Assembly: GCA_026125665.1 (NCBI GenBank)
Contig: JAHCKS010000013.1
Span: 1 to 64,000 of the forward strand
Reading direction: 5' to 3'
Length of the DNA: 64,000 nt
Source of the DNA: Rubrivivax sp.
GTDB taxonomy: Bacteria; Pseudomonadota; Gammaproteobacteria; Burkholderiales; Burkholderiaceae_C
Below are positions 57,686 through 64,000 of the stretch, in pieces; position 1 is the first letter of the stretch, and each line of letters begins with the position of its first letter. The position numbers were made by a program, and so were the translations under genes. The notes below the pieces were generated by a model, which worked only from the letters and a program-made list of their open reading frames with translations, had not been told where the DNA came from and made no database searches.

Positions 57686-58972
57686 TCACGCTGCGCGCTC
57701 CCACACGCGCGAGGCCGCCACCGGCGGCTGCTTGGCGAACACGCCGTCCTTCATCACCGCGAGGATGCGCTTGGGGTCGCGCAGGATCGCGAGGTTGGCC
57801 AGCGGGTCGCCGTCCACCAGCAGCAGGTCGGCGAGGTAGCCTTCCTTCACGAGGCCCAGCTCGTTCGGCCGCATCATGATCTGGCCGCCGTACAGCGTGC
57901 ACGCGCGGATCGCCTCCATCGGCGTGAAGCCGAGGTGCCTGACGAAGAGCTCGAGGTCGCGCGCGTTCTGGTAGTGCGGGTTGAAGGCGAAGCCGTAGTC
58001 GCCGCCGGGCAGCACGCGCACGCCGCGCTTGTGCATCGCCTTCAGGCTTTCGCAGGCGGCGGCCCACTCCTCCTCGTAGCCCATCTTCACCGCCTGCTCG
58101 TGGCTGACGCCCCAGCGTTCGGCCTCCCACAGCAGTGCCCAGAGGATGCCGATGCCCGGGGCGACGAAGATGCGGTCCTTCGCCGCCTCGAGCATGTCCA
58201 GCGCCTCTTCGTCGGTGAAGCTGGCGTGGTAGATGAGCGTGATGCCGTGGCGCAGCGCCTGCTTCACGCTGGCGCACGAGCGCGCGTGCACGATGATGCG
58301 CCTGCCGCGCATCGTGACCTCTTCCACCGCGGCAGCGACTTCGGCGTCGGTCATCCAGGTCGTCTTCGCGTCGGCGCCGGGCACGAAGTTGTCGCCGGAG
58401 ATGTTGAGCTTGATGGAGTCGACGCCGTACTTCAGGAACATGCGCACGACGCGGCGCATGTCATCGGCGCCGTTGACCACCTGGCCGAAGCTGAAGTCGG
58501 GGAAGGGCAGGTGCGGCGGCATCTCGTCGCCCAGCCCCCCGGGCACGGTGATCTCCTGGCTGGCCGCCAGGTAGCGGGGCCCCGGGATCTGGCCGCTTTC
58601 GATGGCGTTGCGGATCACCACGTCCAGCCGCGGCTTGGCGCAGGCGGCACCGAGGCAGCTGGTGAAGCCGGCCTGCAGGTAGTTCTTCGCCACCTTCGCG
58701 GACCACAGCACGTGTTCCTCGAGCGGCATCGTCTGGATGGCGCCGAGCGTGGGTGCGTCGTTCCAGCTGAAGTGCGTGTGCGCCTCGCACATGCCGGGCA
58801 TGAGCGTCGCGCCGGCGGCGTCGATGACAGTGGCGGTGCCGGGCGCGATCGGCGCCGTGCTGCGGCCGACCTGCCGGATGCGGTTGCCGCTGACCAGCAC
58901 GCTGCCGGTGTAGGGCGCGTTCTGGCCCGTGCCGTCGAGGATGCGCACGTTGGTGAACAGGGTGTCGGCCAT
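57686..58972 (-). CDS. imidazolonepropionase-like amidohydrolase, copy 2
   Basis: 428-residue cytoplasmic metal-dependent hydrolase. Metal site HxH is H65/H67 (MCEAHTHFSW), further ligands lie in IKLNISGD, IIVHARS and IYHASFTDEE, and the Asp is in GGDYGFAF. It belongs to the COG1228 group, which hydrolyses amides, lactams and carbamates. It is highly similar to the gene 30 bases upstream, so the two arose by tandem duplication and may handle related substrates. The importer genes follow at once. Confidence 0.9.
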   Translation of the reverse strand: MADTLFTNVRILDGTGQNAPYTGSVLVSGNRIRQVGRSTAPIAPGTATVIDAAGATLMPGMCEAHTHFSWNDAPTLGAIQTMPLEEHVLWSAKVAKNYLQAGFTSCLGAACAKPRLDVVIRNAIESGQIPGPRYLAASQEITVPGGLGDEMPPHLPFPDFSFGQVVNGADDMRRVVRMFLKYGVDSIKLNISGDNFVPGADAKTTWMTDAEVAAAVEEVTMRGRRIIVHARSCASVKQALRHGITLIYHASFTDEEALDMLEAAKDRIFVAPGIGILWALLWEAERWGVSHEQAVKMGYEEEWAAACESLKAMHKRGVRVLPGGDYGFAFNPHYQNARDLELFVRHLGFTPMEAIRACTLYGGQIMMRPNELGLVKEGYLADLLLVDGDPLANLAILRDPKRILAVMKDGVFAKQPPVAASRVWERAA

Positions 58973-59002
58973 GGCGGTGTCTCCTGCGCGTTGCGCTGCG
59001 TA

Positions 59003-60346
59003 TCAGGCGGCCCAGCGGGTCACCGTCGCCGGCGCGCCGTAGCGCGTGGCCCCGCCTGCCTGCCGCAGAGGCGGCGCGCGGTGGAACTCGCCGTCCTTCA
59101 TCACGGCGAGGATGCGCTTCTTGTCCTGCAGGATCGTGATGTCGGAAAGCGGGTCGCCGTCGACGAGCAGGATGTCGGCCAGGCAGCCTTCGCGGATGTA
59201 GCCGATCTCCTTGTGACCATCGCGATTGAGGCCCATCATCGGCCCGCCCCACGCGGTGGCCGAGAGCAGCGCTTCCATCGTGCTCATTCCCACGTGCTTG
59301 ACGAAGTACTCCAGGTCCTTCGCGTTGGTGCCGTGCGGCGTCCACGCGAAGCCGTAGTCGCCACCGGGCAGGATGCGGATGCCGCGCCGGCGCATCGCCT
59401 TCATGCTCTCGATGGCCGCCTCCAGCTCGCGGTGGTAGCCCATCTTCTTCGTCACCTCGGGCGGCAGGCCCCAGGCGCTGGCGTGGTAGCTGGTGTTGAT
59501 GAGCCACGCGAGGCCGGGGGCAACGAAGTGCTTGAACTTCGCCGCCTCGAGCATGTCCAGCGCCTCCTCGTCGGTGAAGCTGGCGTGGTAGATGACCTCG
59601 ATGCCCTGGCGCACGCACTCCTTGATCGACCAGGTGCTGCGCGCGTGCGCGGCGACGCGCTTGCCCCAGCGGTGCGCCTCGTCGACGCAGACGGCCACCT
59701 CCTGCTCGGTGAACTGGCTCATCTCGCTGGGCATGCCGGTGATCGACTCGCCCGAGAGGTTGATCTTGATCTGGTCGACGCCGTACTTGGCGAACATGCG
59801 CACGCAGCGGCGCATCTCCTCGGCGCCGCTGACGATGGCGCCGAACGCGAACTCGTGCTGCGGCAGGTGCGGCGCCGTGGTGTCGCCGAGGCCGCCCGGC
59901 ACGGTGATCTCCTGGCTGGCGGCGATGTAGCGCGGGCCGACGATGGTGCCGTCGTTGATGGCGTTCCGGATGACGACATCCAGGCGAGGCTTGGCGGTGG
60001 CGGCGCCGACGCAGCTCGTCCAGCCCATGTCGAGGTAGGTCCTGGCGACCTGCGCGCACCACAGGATGTGCTCCTCGGGCGGCATGCGCTGGATGCTGTC
60101 GAGCGTGGGCTGGTCGTTCCAGCTGAAGTGCGTGTGCGCCTCGACCATGCCGGGCATGAGGAAGGCACCGTTGCCGTCGATGACGGTGGCGCCGGCGACT
60201 GCCGATGCGGCGGGCGCGCCGCGCTGGCCGTAGGCTGTCCTGACGACGCGGGCGATGCGGTTGCCGCTGACCAGCACGTCGCCGGTGAACGGCGTTTCGC
60301 CGCCGCCGTCGAAGATGCGCACGTTGGTGAAGAGGGTGTCGGCCAT
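59003..60346 (-). CDS. imidazolonepropionase-like amidohydrolase, copy 1
   Basis: 447 residues, paralog of the next gene. HxH is H71/H73, Lys in IKINLSGES, His in VAAHARS and IYHASFTDEE, and Asp in GGDYGFAW. It is longer by an insertion near residues 38-55 (Ala/Arg-rich). All catalytic residues remain, so both copies are probably active. It lies 37 bases after the alpha/beta hydrolase gene in the same operon. The substrate is unknown. Confidence 0.9.
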   Translation of the reverse strand: MADTLFTNVRIFDGGGETPFTGDVLVSGNRIARVVRTAYGQRGAPAASAVAGATVIDGNGAFLMPGMVEAHTHFSWNDQPTLDSIQRMPPEEHILWCAQVARTYLDMGWTSCVGAATAKPRLDVVIRNAINDGTIVGPRYIAASQEITVPGGLGDTTAPHLPQHEFAFGAIVSGAEEMRRCVRMFAKYGVDQIKINLSGESITGMPSEMSQFTEQEVAVCVDEAHRWGKRVAAHARSTWSIKECVRQGIEVIYHASFTDEEALDMLEAAKFKHFVAPGLAWLINTSYHASAWGLPPEVTKKMGYHRELEAAIESMKAMRRRGIRILPGGDYGFAWTPHGTNAKDLEYFVKHVGMSTMEALLSATAWGGPMMGLNRDGHKEIGYIREGCLADILLVDGDPLSDITILQDKKRILAVMKDGEFHRAPPLRQAGGATRYGAPATVTRWAA

Positions 60347-60383
60347 CGTGGTTGCCTCTCGTGGCGCTTCGCCTGCGCCGCCT

Positions 60384-61196
60384 TCAGCGCACGCGCTCGA
60401 GGAAGTCGCGCAGCACGCGCTGCGATTCCGCCGTCCGTTCGAGCATCGGCCAGTGCCCGCAGCGCGAGAAGACCTCCAGCCGCGCCTGCGCCAGCCGTTC
60501 GACGAGCTGGCGCGCGCCCTGCAGCGGCGTCACCTGGTCCTCGTCGCCGTTGACGACGAGCACCGGGCAGCGGATGAGCTCCAGCCGCGCGCTGCGCGCT
60601 TCGGCCAGCGCCTCGCAGTTGCGGGCGAACCCTTCCGCGTCCTGCGCGCCGACGACCTCGCGCACGTAGGCCACGGTGACCGGCTGCGTCTCCTTCGTGC
60701 TGGTGCTGAGCGCGAAGTCGGCGATGCCTTCGGCGATGCCGAACATGCCCTGCTCGCGTGCCACCGGGGCGCGCCCGACCATGTTCTCGCGCATGCCTTG
60801 CGGCGGCTCGGCGAGTGCGCCGAACAGCGCCAGGCTGCGCACGAGCCCCGGCCACTCGGCGGCGACGTGCTGCGCGATGATCGTGCCGAACGAGTGGCCG
60901 ACGAAGTGCGCGCGGTGGATGCCGAGCGTCTCGCACACGCGCTTCAGCGCCTCGGCGTGCGTGGTGGTGCTGATGCGGCCGCGGTGCGGCGTGGCCTCGC
61001 CCAGCGCGTAGGCCTTGTGCGAACGGCCGGCACCGGGCAGCTCGGGCCGCACGCAGCGCCAGCGTGAAAGCGCGGGCAGCAGCGGCCCCCAGGTGTTGTG
61101 GCTGCCGCCGAGACCATGCACGAAGACGATCGTGTCGGCGCCCTCCGAGGCACCACGCACGTCCACCGCCATGCGGTCGATCCACACGAGGCTCAT
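60384..61196 (-). CDS. alpha/beta hydrolase
   Basis: 270 residues. Triad: S102 in GHSFG, Asp in VNGDEDQVTP and His in RCGHWPMLE; oxyanion motif HGLGGSHNTWGP. It resembles C-C bond hydrolases and enol-lactone hydrolases of aromatic breakdown (MhpC/PcaD-like), without being assignable to one. The start overlaps the stop of the FAH gene (ATGA), so the two proteins are translated together and probably act in consecutive steps. Confidence 0.9.
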   Translation of the reverse strand: MSLVWIDRMAVDVRGASEGADTIVFVHGLGGSHNTWGPLLPALSRWRCVRPELPGAGRSHKAYALGEATPHRGRISTTTHAEALKRVCETLGIHRAHFVGHSFGTIIAQHVAAEWPGLVRSLALFGALAEPPQGMRENMVGRAPVAREQGMFGIAEGIADFALSTSTKETQPVTVAYVREVVGAQDAEGFARNCEALAEARSARLELIRCPVLVVNGDEDQVTPLQGARQLVERLAQARLEVFSRCGHWPMLERTAESQRVLRDFLERVR

Positions 61197-62086
61197 CGTT
61201 CCTCGAACCGGTTCTCGATGGCGCCGAGGCCGTCGACCTCGATGCGCACGACGTCGCCATGCCGCAGCCACTTCGGCGGCGTGAAGCCCATGCCCACGCC
61301 GCTCATCGTGCCGGTGGCGATGAGGTCGCCCGGGTACAGCGTGATGCCGCGCGAGATGTGCTCGATCTGCGAGGGGATGTCGAAGATCATGTCCTTGGTC
61401 GACGCCTCCTGGCGCAGCTCGGCACTGCCGCCGGCCGGCGTGACCCAGCCGCGCACGCGGGTGTTCGTGCCGTCCAGCTCGTCGGCGGTGACGATGCACG
61501 GCCCCATCGGGCAGAAGGTGTCGAGGCTCTTGCCCAGGTGCCACTGCTGGTGGCGCGTCTGCACGTCGCGCGCGCTGACGTCGTTGCAGACGGTGTAGCC
61601 GAACACATGCTCCATCGCACGCGAGCGGGCGATGTTGATGCCGCCCTTGCCGATGACGACGACGAGCTCGCTTTCGTAGTCGATCTGCTCGGTGATGGCG
61701 GCACCGGGCAGGCGCACCACGTCGTGCGGCCCGATCACCGTCTCGGGCACCTTCGTGAAGACGATCGGCCACAGCTCACGCTCGCGCGAGGCCGCCACCG
61801 CGTCGCGGAAGACGCTGGTCGACAGCTCCTCGGCGTGCGAGCGGTAGTTGCGGCCGATGCAGAAGACGTTGCGGCGCGGCCTGAGCGGTGCACGCAGCGT
61901 CACCGCCTCCAGCGGCAGGCGCGGGCCGGCGGCGGGCGGCAGCGGGTCGCCGTGCGCGAGCGAGTGCACCAGCTCGAAGGCGCCACGCTCGGGCGTGCGC
62001 ACGGCCAGCGGCGTGAGCTCGCGCCCGTCCGGCGAAACCAGGCCGACGTGCGGCCGGCCGCCCCAGCTCCAGCTGGCGATGCGCAT
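61193..62086 (-). CDS. fumarylacetoacetate hydrolase family protein
   Basis: 297 residues. FAH fold with the metal-binding region CIGRNYRSHAEE, the DYESELVVVIGKGG motif, NDVSARDVQ and a LYPGDLIATGTMSGVG end. Members hydrolyse or decarboxylate acylpyruvates and oxaloacetate-type compounds late in aromatic catabolism. ATG 62086 was chosen as the family start. It is the first gene of the 14-gene minus-strand cluster and faces the TetR gene across the operator. Confidence 0.9.
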   Translation of the reverse strand: MRIASWSWGGRPHVGLVSPDGRELTPLAVRTPERGAFELVHSLAHGDPLPPAAGPRLPLEAVTLRAPLRPRRNVFCIGRNYRSHAEELSTSVFRDAVAASRERELWPIVFTKVPETVIGPHDVVRLPGAAITEQIDYESELVVVIGKGGINIARSRAMEHVFGYTVCNDVSARDVQTRHQQWHLGKSLDTFCPMGPCIVTADELDGTNTRVRGWVTPAGGSAELRQEASTKDMIFDIPSQIEHISRGITLYPGDLIATGTMSGVGMGFTPPKWLRHGDVVRIEVDGLGAIENRFEER

Positions 62087-62148
62087 GGGTCCTGTCTCCG
62101 TACGGCAGCGTGCCCCTGGGCAACGGCCGGCACCCGTTCGAACCCGCA

Positions 62149-62209
62149 TGAGACTTGTGTCTCAAAACGGGATCGGTGCATCATACGGGCACGTTCGCCG
62201 CGGCCACAA
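62149..62209 (-). promoter_or_regulatory. divergon promoter with TetR-type operator
   Basis: On the minus strand, -35 TTGTGG (62209-62204), an 18-base spacer and -10 TATGAT (62185-62180) predict a start near 62173. The perfect palindrome TGAGAC-TTGT-GTCTCA (62149-62164) lies just downstream, where a bound TetR protein would block elongation toward the FAH gene. Confidence 0.55.
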
Positions 62210-62329
62210 GAACATCACACCATTCACTGCCCGGTGAAAACCCGCACCCGCCCCACTGCCCCGGCCACGGCCTCCCGCGGCGGCGCCTCCGAGGCCGGCC
62301 GTGCGCGGCCTGATGCCGCGGCCGCGGCG

Positions 62330-63004
62330 ATGAAGCGCCGCGCCCAGCCGAGCACGCCGGCGCCGCCGCCCGAGCGCGGCGTGAAGGCGGCCACCTTCCG
62401 CCTGCTGCTCGACACGGCGATGGAGATCATCCGCGACGGCCATATCCCCAGCGTGGCCGAGGTTGCCGTGCGCTCGCGCGTCTCGCGCGCCACCGCCTAC
62501 CGCTACTTCCCGAGCCGCAGCGCGCTCGTCACCGCCGTCATCGACAGCTCGCTCGGACCCGTTCGCACGCTGTCGAGCAACGTGCCGGACGGCCGCGCCC
62601 GCGTGCACGAGCTGTTCGAGCAGACGTTCCCGCGCTTCCGCGAGTTCGAGCCGCAGCTGCGCGCCGCCGCGCAGCTGGCGCTGGAGCAGTGGGCGCTGGA
62701 GCGCGCCGGCCTGCTGGAGGAAGAGCCGTACCGGCGCGGGCACCGCATCCGCATCCTCGAGCACGCCATCGCGCCGATGAAGGGCGAGCTGACGCCGGCG
62801 CTCAGGCAGCGGCTGCACCACGCGCTGTCCGTCGTCTACGGCATCGAGCCGGTGGTCATCCTGAAGGACATCTGGGGCCTGCCCGACCGCGAGGTGCAGC
62901 GCGTCGCGCTGTGGATGGCCGATGCACTCATCGACGCGGCGCTGGCGCAGTCGGCGCCGGGCCGGCTCGCGCGCGTCGCCGGCAACGGCACGAGGGTCCG
63001 CTAG
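62330..63004 (+). CDS. TetR family transcriptional regulator
   Basis: 224 residues. The N-terminal HTH reads SVAEVAVRSRVSRATAYRYF; the C-terminal ligand domain is all helical. ATG 62330 was chosen; a GTG at 62234 would add a 32-residue Ala/Arg-rich stretch. It is divergent from the FAH gene, with a palindrome and promoter between, so it probably represses the catabolic/importer cluster until a ligand binds. Confidence 0.88.
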   Translation: MKRRAQPSTPAPPPERGVKAATFRLLLDTAMEIIRDGHIPSVAEVAVRSRVSRATAYRYFPSRSALVTAVIDSSLGPVRTLSSNVPDGRARVHELFEQTFPRFREFEPQLRAAAQLALEQWALERAGLLEEEPYRRGHRIRILEHAIAPMKGELTPALRQRLHHALSVVYGIEPVVILKDIWGLPDREVQRVALWMADALIDAALAQSAPGRLARVAGNGTRVR

Positions 63005-63071
63005 CCGCGAGGCGCCCGTGACCGTCGCCGCGGCGACGCCGGCGGTGCGCACCGACGCCGACAATGCGGCG

Positions 63072-63740
63072 ATGGGAAGCGTGACCTTCGTGCGCCACGG
63101 GCAGGCCTCGTTCGGCGCGGCCGACTACGACCAGCTGAGCGACCTCGGCGCCCGCCAGTGTGCGGCGCTCGGCGCCTACTTCTCCGAACGCGGCCGCCGC
63201 TTCGACACCGTGCTCACCGGCACGCTGAGGCGCCACGCCCAGTCGCTGGAGGCGATCGCGACCTCGCTGGCCGGGTTGCCGGCGGCGCGTGCCGTGCCGG
63301 CACTGAACGAGTACGACGCCGAGGCCCTGGTGCGTGCCGTGCGCGGCGCGGGGGAGGAGGGGCCGGTGGCATCGGCGCAGGGCGACCGGCGCGAACACTT
63401 CCGCCTGCTGCGCGACGCGCTGGCGCGCTGGATGGCCGGCGAGATCGTCGCCGCCGGCATGCCCGACTGGCCGGCCTTTCGCGACGGCGTGGCCGGCGTG
63501 CTGGACGGCCTGCGCAGCGCGGGCGACGTGCTCGTCGTCAGCAGCGGCGGGCCCATTGCCACCGCCATCGCACACGTGCTGCAGGCGCCCCCGCAGGCGG
63601 TGGTGGCGCTGAACCTGCAGATGCGCAACAGCGCACTCACCGAGGTGACCTGCACGCCCGCGCGGCACTGGCTCGTCAGCTTCAACGGCGTGCCGCACCT
63701 GGACCACCCGGAGCGTGCCGGGTGGATCACGTTCTCATGA
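63072..63740 (+). CDS. histidine phosphatase family protein
   Basis: 222 residues of the phosphoglycerate mutase-like fold. The phospho-His motif RHG (H9) and LTGTLRRHAQS are present. The second catalytic His, normally in a SHGG motif near the C terminus, is replaced by Ser in VLVVSSGGPIA, a variant known in some proteobacterial paralogs. Activity may therefore be weak or altered. ATG 63072 was chosen; GTG 63018 adds 18 residues. The substrate is unknown. Confidence 0.85.
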   Translation: MGSVTFVRHGQASFGAADYDQLSDLGARQCAALGAYFSERGRRFDTVLTGTLRRHAQSLEAIATSLAGLPAARAVPALNEYDAEALVRAVRGAGEEGPVASAQGDRREHFRLLRDALARWMAGEIVAAGMPDWPAFRDGVAGVLDGLRSAGDVLVVSSGGPIATAIAHVLQAPPQAVVALNLQMRNSALTEVTCTPARHWLVSFNGVPHLDHPERAGWITFS

Positions 63741-63826
63741 CGGGCGGCTGAGCCCGGCGGCGCCCCTCGCGGGGGACGGGCCGCCCCACCGCGAAGCAGT
63801 CCGAGGACTGTTCCCGGCTGCAACGA

Positions 63827-63842
63827 CCGAAGGCTGCTTCGG
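63827..63842. terminator. short hairpin between convergent genes
   Basis: CCGAAG-GCTG-CTTCGG is a perfect six-base-pair stem with a four-base loop between the convergent phosphatase and LysM genes. There is no T tract, so this is only a candidate bidirectional terminator. Confidence 0.3.
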
Positions 63843-63855
63843 GAATCAGAGGGGG

Positions 63856-64000
63856 TCAGAGGGGCGGGATTCGCAGCATCTGCCCCGGATAGATCTTGTC
63901 CGGGTGCGTGAGCATCGGCTTGTTGGCCTCGAAGATGACCGGGTACTTGTTGGGGTCGCCGTAGAACTTCTTGGCGATCTTGCTGAGGTTGTCGCCGCTG
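63856..64000 (-). CDS. LysM domain protein, Kbp/YgaU-like (partial)
   Basis: Only the last 48 codons are inside the window; the 5' part lies beyond position 64000. They encode a LysM domain ([19 protein letters not shown], then IFEANKPML and [14 protein letters not shown]) that closely matches the C terminus of E. coli Kbp/YgaU, a cytoplasmic potassium-binding protein with BON and LysM domains. Whether the BON domain is present cannot be seen here. Confidence 0.85.
   Translation of the reverse strand, partial: SGDNLSKIAKKFYGDPNKYPVIFEANKPMLTHPDKIYPGQMLRIPPL

Noticed and set aside
59003-60346. Calling the paired amidohydrolases imidazolonepropionase (hutI)
   Set aside because: No other histidine-degradation genes are nearby and the sequences fit the broad COG1228 group better, so no specific activity is assigned.

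Overview
The window is a very GC-rich (roughly 70% or more) bacterial chromosome segment, dense with genes and with strong third-position GC. Protein similarity and gene order (dusB-fis-purH with ruvC further on, split lipA/lipB, CueR-type copper genes, Liv-type importers) point to a betaproteobacterium of the order Burkholderiales, near the Rubrivivax/Methylibium/Leptothrix group. I assign no species. No rRNA, tRNA, CRISPR array or intact transposon was seen.

Region 1 (0-18 kb): an alpha/beta hydrolase; lipA and lipB separated by a DUF4331 gene and a small lipoprotein gene on the other strand; a small membrane protein; an operon of an NMT1/THI5-type binding protein plus a hybrid histidine kinase; a GlxA-type AraC regulator; a compact copper module (cueR-like, copZ, copA) with three MerR-type promoters; a GNAT acetyltransferase; and a TonB-dependent receptor divergent from a phytanoyl-CoA dioxygenase family gene.

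Region 2 (18-28 kb): a VTT/DedA-like membrane protein, then dusB-fis-purH. A cassette follows (response regulator-PAS-GGDEF-EAL protein, PilZ/YcgR-like effector, plsC, a cdsA-like gene) ending in ruvC. A FliA (sigma-28) type promoter lies upstream of the cassette, which suggests co-regulation with motility.

Region 3 (28-46 kb): dienelactone hydrolase, a Lon-like AAA+ protein, a PlpD-type patatin with a C-terminal barrel, a large unknown membrane protein, a secreted protein with fascin-like repeats, a ketopantoate reductase/mandelate racemase-like pair, a secreted haem protein of the ethylbenzene-dehydrogenase gamma type, and an exported amidohydrolase. A scar of mobile DNA follows: a VapBC pair, an integrase tail, an IS5-type fragment and an MBL-fold fragment.

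Region 4 (46-62 kb): 14 consecutive minus-strand genes, many overlapping by 4 bases, divergent from a TetR gene with a palindromic operator. They encode a FAH-family enzyme, an alpha/beta hydrolase, two paralogous amidohydrolases, a complete branched-chain-type ABC importer, a TIM-barrel PEP-hydrolase-like enzyme, a flotillin, an SRPBCC protein and an SRPBCC-quinone oxidoreductase fusion. The second importer ATPase is fused in frame to a UPF0261/Tm-1 ATP-binding domain, and the gene after it encodes the TIM barrel that forms the other half of Tm-1. This island is the strongest candidate for an undescribed system.

Region 5 (62-64 kb): tetR, a histidine phosphatase, and the 3' end of a Kbp/YgaU-like LysM gene cut by the window edge.

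The gaps between genes hold several families of large non-coding hairpin repeats: about 5.7, 14.7 and 28.1 kb; 33.4 and 56.4 kb; and a single one at 18.3 kb. One is associated with a decayed copy of a TonB receptor 3' end.
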